Assembly (NCBI GenBank): GCA_052035645.1
Contig: JBPOHK010000063.1
Coordinates: forward strand, 1-64,000
Length of the DNA: 64,000 bases
Source of the DNA: RPQJ01 sp052035645
GTDB lineage: Bacteria > Pseudomonadota > Gammaproteobacteria > Steroidobacterales > Steroidobacteraceae
Direction of reading: 5' to 3'
The notes beneath the pieces were generated by a model. That model saw nothing but the letters and a program-made list of their open reading frames with translations, made no database searches and was not told the DNA's origin. A program made the translations under genes and the position numbers. How positions within the stretch are numbered: the first letter of the stretch is position 1; each line of letters begins with the position of its first letter. This document shows positions 1-8,851 of this stretch, piece by piece.

Positions 1-1809
1 TCACCAGCCGCACTTCTGGCCCTTGTTCTGCTGCTTCAGCCACGCGCGCAGCGGGGCGAAGTAGTCGAGGATCGCCGAGGCGTCCATCTGCTTCGTGCCG
101 GTGAGTTCGTACATCGTGTCCTGCCACGGCTGGCTCGCGCCCTTCGACAGCATCGCCGCGAACTTCTCGCCCGCTTCCTTGCTGCCGAAGATGGAGCACT
201 CCGAGAGCGGACCCTTGTAGCCGGCCGACTCGCACAGCGCCTTCTGGAACTGGAACTGGATGATGAACGACAGGAAATAGCGCGTGTACGGCGTGTTGCC
301 CGGGATGTGGTACTTGGCGCCCGGGTCGAAGTCGGCCTCGGTGCGCGCGACCGGCGCGGACACGCCCTGGTACTTCTCGCGCAGCGCCCACCACGCGGCG
401 TTGTAGTTCTCCGGCTTCACCGCGCCCGAGAACACCTGCCAGCGCCACTCGTCGATCAGCTTGCCGAAGGGCAGGAACGCGATCTTCTCGAGCGCCATCT
501 TCATCTGCTGGTTGATCACCGCCTCGCGGCTCTCCGCCGCCTGCGGCACCAGGCCGATGCGCGCGAGATAGGCCGGCGTCATCGACAGCGTGATGGTGTC
601 GCCGATCGCCTCGTGGAAGCCGTCGTGGGCGCCGTTCTGGAACATGAACGGCTGGTCCTTGTACCAGAGGTAGTAATAGACGTGACCCAGCTCGTGGTAG
701 ATCGTGCGCAGCTCCTCCTGGGTCGGGCGGATGCACATCTTGATGCGCACGTCCTGCTTGCCGTCCATGTGCCAGGCGCTGGCGTGGCACTCGACGTCGC
801 GGTCGCGCGGCTGCGTGAGCATCGAGCGCTCCCAGAACGTCCCGGGCAGCGGCATGAAGCCGATCGACTGGTAGAACGCCTCGGCGTTCTTCGTCATGCG
901 GATCGCGTCGTAGCCCTGCGCGACGAGCGCGGAGTCCACGTCGAGGTTCGAGACGCCGGGATACGGCTCGAGCAGGTCGTAGACGGCGTCCCACTGCTGC
1001 GCCCACATGTTGCCGAGCAGGTGGGCCGGGATCGGCCGGCCCGCCGGCACCTTGTCGGCGCCGTATTTCTGCGCGAGCTTCCCGCGGGTGTAGCAGTGCA
1101 GGTCCTTGTAGAACGGCTCGACCTGGCCCCACAGCCGCGCGGCTTCCTTCGCGAAATCGTCGGCGGGCATGTCGTAGCCGGAGCGCCACATCGCGCCGAG
1201 GTCGCGGTAGCCCAGCTCGCGGGCGCCTTCGTTGGCCAGCTCGACGTAGCGTACGTAGTCCGCGCGCAGCGGCCGCCCCGCGGACTCGTGCCAGCCCTGC
1301 CAGGCGGCGGCGAGCTCGTCGTAGTTGCGGCTCGACTCGAGCACGGTCTTGAGCTGCGTCTGGTCGCGGCAGGAGGCCGGACCGTCCGGGCACCACTTGG
1401 CAGAGCCGTACTTGGACTCCATGCCGGCCAGCAGCTTCGCCAGCTCGCCGCGCTTGGCGGCGTCCGCCGGGGCCGGCGCGGCGACGCCGAGCTTCAGCAG
1501 CTCGATGGACCGGCGCGAGGCGGGGCTCATCGGCTGGCCCTCGAATCCCTTCGCTTCCGCGACGGCGTCGCTGAACGCCTTGAGGTAGTGCTCGGTGGCG
1601 AGCGCGTAGAGCCGCTCGGTGTCGACGTTGATGTAGGTCGCCTGGGTCCATCCGGCGGCGTTCACCTCGAGGCCGAGGTCGGTGAACTGCCGGTTGAGCC
1701 GGGCGACGAACTCGTCCGCCGTCTCGGCCCGTGCGGCCGGGCTCAGTGCGAGGCAGGCGGCGACGACGGCACCCGCGAGGCGGGCATTGCGCAGGGTCTT
1801 GCGGAGCAT
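1..1809 (-). CDS. M2 family zinc dipeptidyl carboxypeptidase (ACE-like)
   Basis: A 602-residue secreted metallopeptidase of the M2 family, whose members release C-terminal dipeptides from oligopeptides. A signal peptide covers about residues 1-28 and ends in PAARA. The zinc site is HELGH at 372-376, with the third ligand Glu400 in FHEAIGD, both classical for the family. Length is normal for bacterial M2 enzymes and the frame is complete, with its stop at the very edge of the window. The ATG at 1809 follows a good GGGGAGGA ribosome-binding site. It lies 19 bases after a POT peptide transporter gene, so peptide trimming in the periplasm followed by dipeptide uptake is a reasonable inference. 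Confidence 0.93.
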   Translation of the reverse strand: MLRKTLRNARLAGAVVAACLALSPAARAETADEFVARLNRQFTDLGLEVNAAGWTQATYINVDTERLYALATEHYLKAFSDAVAEAKGFEGQPMSPASRRSIELLKLGVAAPAPADAAKRGELAKLLAGMESKYGSAKWCPDGPASCRDQTQLKTVLESSRNYDELAAAWQGWHESAGRPLRADYVRYVELANEGARELGYRDLGAMWRSGYDMPADDFAKEAARLWGQVEPFYKDLHCYTRGKLAQKYGADKVPAGRPIPAHLLGNMWAQQWDAVYDLLEPYPGVSNLDVDSALVAQGYDAIRMTKNAEAFYQSIGFMPLPGTFWERSMLTQPRDRDVECHASAWHMDGKQDVRIKMCIRPTQEELRTIYHELGHVYYYLWYKDQPFMFQNGAHDGFHEAIGDTITLSMTPAYLARIGLVPQAAESREAVINQQMKMALEKIAFLPFGKLIDEWRWQVFSGAVKPENYNAAWWALREKYQGVSAPVARTEADFDPGAKYHIPGNTPYTRYFLSFIIQFQFQKALCESAGYKGPLSECSIFGSKEAGEKFAAMLSKGASQPWQDTMYELTGTKQMDASAILDYFAPLRAWLKQQNKGQKCGW

Positions 1810-1828
1810 GGTGCGTTCCTCCCCTCGA

Positions 1829-3199
1829 TCAGGCGTGCTTCACTTCTTCCGCGCCGTGCATCCAGCGCACCAGCGTGCCGGACAGCGCCCAGAGCACGAC
1901 GGCGAACACGAACAGGGTGCCGGCCAGTCCGCCGAAGATGGACAGTTCGCCGAGGCTCTCGGCGTACGAGCCGATGATGCCCGCGAGCCAGTTGGCGACG
2001 AAGTTGATCATGAACCACACGCCCATCATCAGCGACGCGAGGCGCAGCGGGGCGAGCTTGGTGACCATCGAGAGGCCGACCGGCGAGATGCACAGCTCGC
2101 CCGTGGTGTGGAAGAAGTAAGCGAGCACCAGCCACATCATGCTGGCCTTGGCGCCGGTCGCCGACTCGAGCGCGGCCGCGACCATCGCGAGGAAGCCGAT
2201 GCCGGTGAGCACCAGGCCGAGGACCATCTTGCGCGGCGTGGCGGGGTTGCGCCCGCGCTCGCCGAGCCGGCTCCAGACCATCGAGAAGACCGGCGCCAGC
2301 AGCACGATGAACAGCGGGTTCAGCGACTGGAACCAGCCGGCGGGCACCTCGAACGCGCCGACCATGCGGTCGGTCTTGTCGGCCGCGTAGAGGTTCATCA
2401 GGCCGCCGGCCTGCTCGAACGCCGCCCAGAACAGCACGATGAACACGAACAGCATGAAGATCACGCGCAGGCGGTCGACCTCGTCCGGCGTCAGCGGCTC
2501 CTTCTTGCCGCCCGACTGGGCGAGCGCGCGGTGCGCGGCCGGCACCGTGCCGATCGTATCCAGGAAGCGGCGGGCGAACGCGAGCTGGATCACGACCGAG
2601 AGCAGCATGCCCACGCCCGCGAGGAAGTAGCCGGCGCGCCAGCCGTAGGCCGGGTCCTCGCCGAACGTCGAGCAGACGAGCGGCGCGAGGAACGCGCCGG
2701 CGTTGATGCCCATGTAGAAGATGGTGAACGCGCCGTCGCGGCGCGCGTCGCCCTCGGGGTAGAGGTCGCCGACCATGGTCGAGATGGTCGGCTTGAAGAA
2801 GCCGTTGCCGATCACCAGCAGCACGAGGCCGACGTAGAAGACAGTCAGGTTGCCCGGGATCGCCGAGGCCAGCGTGAACTGGCCGGCCGCCATCACGAGG
2901 CCGCCGATGATCACGCTCTTGCGCTGGCCGAGGTAGTTGTCGGCCAGCCAGCCGCCGATCAGCGGCGTGAAGTAGACGAAGCCCGTGAACAGGCCGTAGA
3001 GCTTGAGGGCCTCGGCCTGCGACCAGCCGAAGCCCGGGTTGGTCGCCTCGACGCCCGCCACCAGCGACAGCACGAGCAGGGCGCGCATGCCGTAGTAACT
3101 GAACCGCTCCCACATCTCGGTGGCGAAGAGGAGGAAGAGGCCCTTCGGGTGGCCGAGCCAGGTCTCCCGCGCGACGGCCGGAATCGAGCTGCTGGACAT
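1829..3199 (-). CDS. POT family proton-coupled oligopeptide transporter
   Basis: A 456-residue inner membrane protein of the POT/PTR branch of the major facilitator superfamily, which imports di- and tripeptides with protons. The family signature EMWERFSYYGMRALL (ExxERFxYYG type) is in the first helix, and about 12 hydrophobic helices follow. It is the upstream partner of the M2 peptidase gene and the first of two POT genes within 5 kb. A palindromic element separates it from the amidohydrolase gene upstream, so it may have its own transcription start. Substrate preference cannot be read from sequence. Confidence 0.93.
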   Translation of the reverse strand: MSSSSIPAVARETWLGHPKGLFLLFATEMWERFSYYGMRALLVLSLVAGVEATNPGFGWSQAEALKLYGLFTGFVYFTPLIGGWLADNYLGQRKSVIIGGLVMAAGQFTLASAIPGNLTVFYVGLVLLVIGNGFFKPTISTMVGDLYPEGDARRDGAFTIFYMGINAGAFLAPLVCSTFGEDPAYGWRAGYFLAGVGMLLSVVIQLAFARRFLDTIGTVPAAHRALAQSGGKKEPLTPDEVDRLRVIFMLFVFIVLFWAAFEQAGGLMNLYAADKTDRMVGAFEVPAGWFQSLNPLFIVLLAPVFSMVWSRLGERGRNPATPRKMVLGLVLTGIGFLAMVAAALESATGAKASMMWLVLAYFFHTTGELCISPVGLSMVTKLAPLRLASLMMGVWFMINFVANWLAGIIGSYAESLGELSIFGGLAGTLFVFAVVLWALSGTLVRWMHGAEEVKHA

Positions 3200-3283
3200 G
3201 GTGATTTTCTGCTTTATTTCAGAGGTTTACGGCAGGCGCCGCGAGGGCCGCAGTGTCCGCGATGTTGCGGTGCATTGGCAAGA

Positions 3284-3368
3284 AAACAGGGGACACTCAC
3301 TAATTTCCCCAGGGTCCCCACCCAGGCGGGGCGGTCTTCACCCGGAAAATAGTGAGTGTCCCCTGTTT
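3284..3368. repeat. Long palindromic intergenic element (copy 1)
   Basis: Two 25-26 base arms, about 3284-3309 and 3343-3368, are reverse complements at roughly 24 of 26 positions. The outer ends read AAACAGGGGACACTCACTA. The central 33 bases are GC-rich. The right arm ends one base before the amidohydrolase stop codon. A second element with the same outer logic (ACAGGGGACA followed by a pyrimidine-rich arm) lies at 18107-18185. The form resembles REP-like or small palindromic mobile elements; no transposase is present here. Confidence 0.7.
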
Positions 3369-3369
3369 A

Positions 3370-4662
3370 TCAGTGCTTGTAGACGGTGCCTTCCTTCATC
3401 ACGAAGGCCACGTGCTCGAGCGCGCTGACGTCGGCCAGCGGGTCGGCCGGCACGGCGATGAGGTCCGCCGAGTACCCGGGCGCGATCTGCCCGACCGTCT
3501 TCTCGATGCCGAGCGCTTCGGCGCCGACGCGGGTGGCGGCCTGGATGGCCTGCATCGGCGTCATGCCGTACTTCACCATCCAAGCCAGCTGCCTCGGCGC
3601 GTCCTTGTGGGGGTGGACGCCGGTGTCCGTGCCCAGGGTGAGCTTGATGCCCATCTGCACGGCCTTGCGGAAGTTGTCGCGCTGGATCTGCGCCACCTCG
3701 CGGTCCTTGCGCAGGAACTCCTCGAGCTCGCCGCGCTTCGGGCCCTCGCTCTGCGTGTACTCGGTGTTGTAGATGTCCATCGACAGCCAGGCGCCGTTCT
3801 TCTTCGCGAGTTCGAGCCCTTCCTGGTCGATGAGGCTGGCGTGCTCGATGGTGTCGACGCCGGCCTTCAGCGCCGTCTTGATGCCGTTCGCGCCGTGCGC
3901 GTGCACCGCGACGCGCCGTCCGTGCATGTGCGCCTCGTCGACCAGCGCCGCCACTTCCTCGTACGTGTACTGCTGCGCCCCGACCTGCGTGCCCTTCGAG
4001 AACACGCCACCGGTGCCGCAATACTTGATCACGTCGACGCCGTACTTGACGTTCTTGCGCACCATCGCCCGTACCGCGGTCGGGCCGTCCGCGACGCCGT
4101 CGGCCACCTCGTGGAACTCGGGCGCCAGCATGTTGCCGTCGCAGTGGCCGCCGGTGATGCCGATCGCCGGTCCCGACACCAGCATGCGCGGGCCGATCAC
4201 GTCGCCGTCGCGGATCGCGTCGCGCAACGCGACGTCCGAGTAACCGGAAGCGCCGACGTTGCGCACCGTGGTCACGCCGGAGAGCAGCGTCTCGCGCGCG
4301 TGGCGTGCGCCCTTCAGCGCCTCGCGCGGCACGGAGATCCCGTAGCCCGCGTAGGGCGGCAACGTCGGGTCGCCGGTGACGTGCGTGTGCGTGTCGATCA
4401 GGCCCGGCAGCACCGTCTGGCCCGACAGGTCGATCTCGCGTGCGCCGGCCGGCACCGCGACGGCGGACGCGGGGCCCACGGCGGTGATCGACTTGCCGGT
4501 CACGACGATGCGCTGGTCGCTGCGCACCGTGCCCGACGCCACGTCGACGAGGCGCCCGGCCCGGATGACGGTGATCTCCGGCGCGGCCGCGGGTTCGGCG
4601 GCCGGCAGGGTCGGGCAGAACAGCAGTGCGCCGAGGGCGGCGACGGACAGGACGGGCTTCAT
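3370..4662 (-). CDS. Exported amidohydrolase, probable Xaa-Arg/Lys or Xaa-Pro type dipeptidase
   Basis: A 430-residue amidohydrolase superfamily protein with a signal peptide (about 1-22). Metal-site residues are visible in order: HTH at 92-94, the likely carboxylated Lys213 in DVIKYCG, His254/His256, His274 in DTIEHASL, and Asp346 in LGTDTG. This is the binuclear pattern of the imidazolonepropionase-like group, which includes dipeptidases that cut Xaa-Arg/Lys or Xaa-Pro bonds. The ATG at 4662 follows a GGAGG site. It sits 37 bases downstream of a POT transporter gene and upstream of another, supporting a peptide role, but the true substrate is not fixed by sequence. Confidence 0.85.
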   Translation of the reverse strand: MKPVLSVAALGALLFCPTLPAAEPAAAPEITVIRAGRLVDVASGTVRSDQRIVVTGKSITAVGPASAVAVPAGAREIDLSGQTVLPGLIDTHTHVTGDPTLPPYAGYGISVPREALKGARHARETLLSGVTTVRNVGASGYSDVALRDAIRDGDVIGPRMLVSGPAIGITGGHCDGNMLAPEFHEVADGVADGPTAVRAMVRKNVKYGVDVIKYCGTGGVFSKGTQVGAQQYTYEEVAALVDEAHMHGRRVAVHAHGANGIKTALKAGVDTIEHASLIDQEGLELAKKNGAWLSMDIYNTEYTQSEGPKRGELEEFLRKDREVAQIQRDNFRKAVQMGIKLTLGTDTGVHPHKDAPRQLAWMVKYGMTPMQAIQAATRVGAEALGIEKTVGQIAPGYSADLIAVPADPLADVSALEHVAFVMKEGTVYKH

Positions 4663-4699
4663 GATCTCTCAACCTCCGGCTGGAAGCGGCAAGGGGGCG

Positions 4700-6196
4700 T
4701 CAACGCACGCCCCCCATCAGTCGCGTGACCCGTCCGCTGATGACGAGCAGCAGCAGTCCGACGCCGCAGCCGTACAGGACGATGTCGAAATAGCGGCCCG
4801 GCATCGCGGCCAGGTCGTCGGGATCGAAGGTGCCCGCGATGAGCCCGGCGGTCAACTTGCCGAGCGAGCTCGCGAGGAACCACACGCCCATCATCTGGCC
4901 GACGAAGCGCGCCGGCGCGAGCTTGGTGACGGTCGACAGCCCGACGGGGCTCAGGCACAGCTCGCCGAACGTGTGCACCAGGTAGGTGAGCACGAGGTAG
5001 TACGCGGGCGACTGCTCGCCGCCGGCCACCAGGCCCGCGGCACGCACCATGAACAGGAAGCCGAGTCCCATCAGCAGCAGGCCGAACGCGAATTTCAGCG
5101 GTGCGGCGGGGTTGAGGTTGCGCCGCGCGAGCTGTACCCACAGCGCCGAGAACACCGGCGCGAACAGGATCACGAACGCCGGCTGCACGGACTGGAACCA
5201 GCCGGCCGGGATCTCGAAGCCGCCGAGCGTGCGGTCCGTGAACCGCCGTGCGAACAGGTTCATCGACGAGCCGGCCTGCTCGAACCCCGACCAGAACAGC
5301 GCGCAGGCGACGAACATCACCAGCACCACGACCATGCGCCGGCGCTCGGTAACGTCGAGGCCGCCGCCCGTGAACAGGTACAGGAAATAGGCCGCCGCCA
5401 TCCCGACCAGGACGTAGGCCGCGCTCTTCGCGAGTCGCACCGGGTCCGCCGGCAGGACCCCCGACAGGAACAGGCCCGCCACGGCGGCGAGGATTGCGGC
5501 GACGAGTGCCAGCCGGCGCCAGTCGCGGGCCAGTCCGTGGCCGTCGTCGTCGCGGTTCGGCGCGTCGCCGGCCCCGTGCAGCAGGTGGCGGGACAGCCAG
5601 AACTGCAGCACGCCGAGCGGCATGCCGATCGCCGCGGCAAGGAAGCCGACGCGCCAGCCGTGGTGCTGCGCGAGCCAGCCGGCGATCAGCGGGCCGATGA
5701 ACGCGCCGAGATTGATCCCCATGTAGAAGATGGTGAAGCCGGCGTCGCGGCGGCCGCCACCCTCGGGATACAGGCTCGCGACCAGCGTGGAGACGTTGGG
5801 TTTCAGCAGGCCGACGCCGAGGATGATCACCATCAGCCCGGCGAAGAACAGCTCGCGCGGCCCCGGCACGGCCAGCAGCAGGCTGCCCGCCGTCATCAGC
5901 AGGCCGCCGGCCACCACCGCGCGCTGCGCGCCGATCAGCCGGTCGGCGATCCAGCCGCCGGGCAGCGCCGCCATGAACACCGCGGCCGTGTACAGGCCGT
6001 AGATCGCCGTGGCCGTCCGGTCGTCCAGGCCGAAGCCGCCGTTCGTCACGGCGTCGACGAGGAACAGCACCAGCAGGGCGCGCATCCCGTAGAAGGTGAA
6101 GCGCTCCCACATCTCGGTGAAGAACAGGGTCGCCAGCCCGCGCGGGTGGCCGAAGAAGCCGGCGCTGGCGTGCCCCGCCGGGTCGGCCTCAGTCAC
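4700..6196 (-). CDS. POT family proton-coupled oligopeptide transporter (second copy)
   Basis: A 498-residue POT/PTR major facilitator protein. The signature reads EMWERFTFYGMRALL, so the first Tyr of the usual YYG is Phe. It is about 40 residues longer than the other POT here; the extra length is a polar loop near residues 190-210 plus further hydrophobic sequence. Its start overlaps the tatC stop by 8 bases, so it may be translated from the tat message. The two POT proteins are clearly different and not a recent duplication. Confidence 0.92.
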   Translation of the reverse strand: MTEADPAGHASAGFFGHPRGLATLFFTEMWERFTFYGMRALLVLFLVDAVTNGGFGLDDRTATAIYGLYTAAVFMAALPGGWIADRLIGAQRAVVAGGLLMTAGSLLLAVPGPRELFFAGLMVIILGVGLLKPNVSTLVASLYPEGGGRRDAGFTIFYMGINLGAFIGPLIAGWLAQHHGWRVGFLAAAIGMPLGVLQFWLSRHLLHGAGDAPNRDDDGHGLARDWRRLALVAAILAAVAGLFLSGVLPADPVRLAKSAAYVLVGMAAAYFLYLFTGGGLDVTERRRMVVVLVMFVACALFWSGFEQAGSSMNLFARRFTDRTLGGFEIPAGWFQSVQPAFVILFAPVFSALWVQLARRNLNPAAPLKFAFGLLLMGLGFLFMVRAAGLVAGGEQSPAYYLVLTYLVHTFGELCLSPVGLSTVTKLAPARFVGQMMGVWFLASSLGKLTAGLIAGTFDPDDLAAMPGRYFDIVLYGCGVGLLLLVISGRVTRLMGGVR

Positions 6197-6995
6197 TCGG
6201 ATGCGCCGCTTCCTGGCGTGCGGCCTCGGCTTCCGCGGCGGCCTTCGCCTTCAGGCGGTCGCGCAGCAGCACCTGGGCGAACACGATGCCGGCCTCGTAC
6301 AGGACGTACATCGGCACGGCCATGAAGCACTGCGAGACCGCGTCCGGCGGCGTCAGGAACGCGGCGACGACGAAGATGCCGAGCACCACGTAGCCGCGGT
6401 TCGCCTTGAGGGCCGGGATCTTCACCAGGCCGGTCGCCACCAGCAGCACGGTGGCGACGGGGACCTCGAACGCGATGCCGAACGCGAAGAACAGCAGCAG
6501 CACGAAATCGAGGTAGCTCGTGATGTCCGTCATCATCTTCACGCCGATCGGGGTCGTCGACGCGAGGAACTTGAACATCAGCGGGAACACGACGTAGTAC
6601 GCGAATGCGACGCCGGTGTAGAACAGCACGATGCTCGAGGCCAGCAGCGGCATCGCGAAGCGCTTCTCGTGCCGGTACAGCCCCGGCGCGACGAACGCCC
6701 AGACCTGGTAGAGCACGAAGGGCATGGCGATGAACAGCGCCGCGATCAGCGAGAGCTTGAGCGGCGCCATGAACGGCGCGACCACGCTGGTGGCGATGAG
6801 CGAGGTGCCCTCGGGCAGCTTGTCGATCAGCGGCTGGGCGATGAACGTGAACAGCTCGTTCTGGAAGAACGCCAGCGGCACGAATGCGATCGCCACGGCG
6901 ATGACGGACCGCAGCAGCCGGTCACGCAGCTCGAGCAGGTGCGAGATCAGCGTGCCTTCGGCGAGCGGCTCGCGGTCACCCGGGTCGGCGCTCAT
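6189..6995 (-). CDS. tatC: Sec-independent protein translocase TatC
   Basis: A 268-residue inner membrane protein with six predicted helices, the receptor that binds twin-arginine signal peptides. The N-terminal LISHLLELRDRLLRS segment and a charged C-terminal tail are typical. It is last of tatA-tatB-tatC. Its start overlaps tatB by 20 bases and its stop overlaps the next transporter gene by 8 bases. Confidence 0.97.
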   Translation of the reverse strand: MSADPGDREPLAEGTLISHLLELRDRLLRSVIAVAIAFVPLAFFQNELFTFIAQPLIDKLPEGTSLIATSVVAPFMAPLKLSLIAALFIAMPFVLYQVWAFVAPGLYRHEKRFAMPLLASSIVLFYTGVAFAYYVVFPLMFKFLASTTPIGVKMMTDITSYLDFVLLLFFAFGIAFEVPVATVLLVATGLVKIPALKANRGYVVLGIFVVAAFLTPPDAVSQCFMAVPMYVLYEAGIVFAQVLLRDRLKAKAAAEAEAARQEAAHPSD

Positions 6996-7308
6996 CGGTC
7001 ACCGCCGTCGCTCCCGGGGCGGCCGGTTCGGGAGCGGGGGAAGGGGGCGCCGGCTCGACGGCCGGGGCCGGCGTGGCTTGGATGGACGGCGTCGCGACCG
7101 ACATCGGCGCGGCGCGGGCGTGGTCCTGGGTCACGTCGAACTGGTTCACTTCCTGCTCGAGCTGGCTGCGCAGCTGGCGGGCCATGCCCCGGGCCCGGCC
7201 CGCCCAGCGGCCGACGTCCGCCGCGAGCTTGGGCAGGCGCTTCGGTCCCAGCACCAGCAGCGCGATACCGAAGATCAGCACGATCTCGGTGAAGCCCACC
7301 TCGAACAT
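6976..7308 (-). CDS. tatB: Sec-independent protein translocase TatB
   Basis: A 110-residue protein with one N-terminal helix (MFEVGFTEIVLIFGIALLVL) followed by GPKRLPKL, an amphipathic helix and a Pro/Ala-rich tail. This is the TatB pattern, the partner of TatC in signal-peptide recognition. An upstream in-frame extension exists, but the ATG at 7308 gives the exact family N-terminus and sits 7 bases after the tatA stop. Confidence 0.93.
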   Translation of the reverse strand: MFEVGFTEIVLIFGIALLVLGPKRLPKLAADVGRWAGRARGMARQLRSQLEQEVNQFDVTQDHARAAPMSVATPSIQATPAPAVEPAPPSPAPEPAAPGATAVTDERRPG

Positions 7309-7315
7309 GGCGGGC

Positions 7316-7546
7316 TCAGGCGCTCTTGCTGTCCGACTTGGCCGAGCTGCGCTCGTTGAAGTCCGCGTCCTTGCCGCTCTGGTCGGCAAGCTGCTTGGCC
7401 TGCTCGTCCTCGCCCTCGTTCATCGCCTTCTTGAAGCCGCGCACGGCCGACCCGAGGTCGGATCCCACCGTCTTGAGCTTCTTGGCGCCGAACAGCACCA
7501 GGGCGATGAGCAGGATGATGAGCAGTTCGCGAAAGCCGATACCCAT
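7316..7546 (-). CDS. tatA: Sec-independent protein translocase TatA
   Basis: A 76-residue pore-forming Tat subunit. It has a short membrane helix (ELLIILLIALVLF), the FGAKKLK hinge, and an amphipathic helix GSDLGSAVRGFKKA followed by a charged tail. It is first gene of tatABC, 53 bases after the dtd stop, with GGAGAACTCC in front of the ATG. Confidence 0.95.
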   Translation of the reverse strand: MGIGFRELLIILLIALVLFGAKKLKTVGSDLGSAVRGFKKAMNEGEDEQAKQLADQSGKDADFNERSSAKSDSKSA

Positions 7547-7599
7547 GGAGTTCTCCGGGGCCCACGGAAAGGGGGGCCATCATACGACAATCGCGACGG

Positions 7600-8061
7600 C
7601 TAACCGTTCTCGTTGCCTGCGGAAATCCGCAACCAGAACGTGACCGGGCCATCATTTGTGAGGCTGACCTTCATGTCGGCGCCGAAGCGTCCGGTGGCCA
7701 CCTTTCCGGGCAGTTTTTCCCGGGCGACGGCCACCGCGTGCTCGAACAGGCGGCGGCCGAGTTCCGGCGGCGCCGCGCCCGTGAAGCTCGGGCGCAGGCC
7801 CTTGCGGGTGTCCGCAGCCAGCGTGAATTGCGGCACCAGCAGCAGCTCGCCGCCGATCTGGGCCAGCCCGAGGTTCATGCGGTCGTCAGCGTCCGGGAAG
7901 ACCCGGTAGTTCGCGAGGCGATCGATCAGGCGCTCCGCTTCGGCCGGCCCGTCCTGCGGTTCCACGGCCAGCAGCACCAGCAGGCCGCGGTCAATGGCAC
8001 CGACGCATTCGCCATCCACCACTACCCTGGCTTCAGCGACTCTCTGCAGCAGCCCGATCAT
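7600..8061 (-). CDS. dtd: D-aminoacyl-tRNA deacylase
   Basis: A 153-residue cytoplasmic proofreading enzyme that hydrolyses D-amino acids mischarged on tRNA. The N-terminus MIGLLQRVAEARVVV and the C-terminal active-site loop TNDGPVTFW match the DTD family. The other signature, usually SQFTL, reads PQFTL here, a mild change. Length is normal. The roughly 160 bases upstream are AT-richer than the surroundings and contain a dyad. Confidence 0.93.
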   Translation of the reverse strand: MIGLLQRVAEARVVVDGECVGAIDRGLLVLLAVEPQDGPAEAERLIDRLANYRVFPDADDRMNLGLAQIGGELLLVPQFTLAADTRKGLRPSFTGAAPPELGRRLFEHAVAVAREKLPGKVATGRFGADMKVSLTNDGPVTFWLRISAGNENG

Positions 8062-8103
8062 GCTCCAGCTCGGAAATGGGTCGAATAAATTCCATTCTCA
8101 TCC

Positions 8104-8150
8104 CACTTCAGCGGAGATTCCGTCGACTCCAGCGTGGATTCACTGAAGTG
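8104..8150. promoter_or_regulatory. Dyad symmetry upstream of dtd
   Basis: CACTTCAG at 8104-8111 is perfectly repeated inverted at 8143-8150, with a smaller imperfect dyad around GTCGAC (8122-8127) inside. It lies in the AT-richer gap between the TPR lipoprotein stop and the dtd start. No U-run follows on the minus strand, so it looks more like an operator than a terminator. Confidence 0.3.
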
Positions 8151-8223
8151 TTCGTCAAATTCAACAAAGGTGGGAAAATAAATAACGAATCTCGCAAAAA
8201 CCATCAATAAAATGGGCCAAGAT

Positions 8224-8805
8224 TCAATTTCCAGACAGCTCCCTGGACTTTGCGATGGCCTCCTGGGCCTGTGGATTTCGGCCGCGGGCCTTCAGCGCGT
8301 CGGCAATCAGCAGCCAGGCCTGGGATTGCGTCCGGTCGTCGCCGACCGAGGTCGCCAGCGCCTTGCGGCCCATGGCCTCGGCCTGCGGATAGTTGCGCTG
8401 GTCCATGCGCAGGCGGCCCATCTCGATCCAGAGCAGCGGGTTGTTGGGCTCGATGCGCAGCGCCCGCTCGAGCGACACGGACGCGCCGGGCAGGTCGCCG
8501 CGCTTGCGCTGCCCCTGCGCCTGCCCGACCAGCGCGCGACTGGCCGGGCTCAGCGTCGCCGGCGCCGTCTTGGGCCGTTCGCGCGGCAGCGGCGTCGGCG
8601 CGGCGATGCCGCCGTCCGGGCCCTCGGCGGACGGCACGCTCGGGTTCACGTCGGGGACGGAGGTGATCACCGGCCCGCCGCCGGGGGCGGAGGACGTGCC
8701 GCCGCCCGGCCGGGACGCGGGCGCGGACGGGCCCTGGAACGGGGTCAGGGAGCAGCCCGACGCGACCAGCAGCAGGGCGAGTGTGCAGACGGGAGCCAGG
8801 CGCAT
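8224..8805 (-). CDS. TPR-containing lipoprotein
   Basis: A 193-residue predicted lipoprotein. The signal peptide ends in LLVASGC, a good lipobox with Cys18. A Pro/Gly/Ser-rich linker (about 20-85) leads to two or three tetratricopeptide-like helical pairs (about 90-185). It lies 46 bases after the PBP1b gene on the same strand, so a scaffold role beside peptidoglycan synthesis is possible but unproven. No specific family was recognised. Confidence 0.75.
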   Translation of the reverse strand: MRLAPVCTLALLLVASGCSLTPFQGPSAPASRPGGGTSSAPGGGPVITSVPDVNPSVPSAEGPDGGIAAPTPLPRERPKTAPATLSPASRALVGQAQGQRKRGDLPGASVSLERALRIEPNNPLLWIEMGRLRMDQRNYPQAEAMGRKALATSVGDDRTQSQAWLLIADALKARGRNPQAQEAIAKSRELSGN

Positions 8806-8851
8806 CGGCGGTACCTCGGCCGGGGATTGTCCGGCCCGGGCACCCGCCAGA

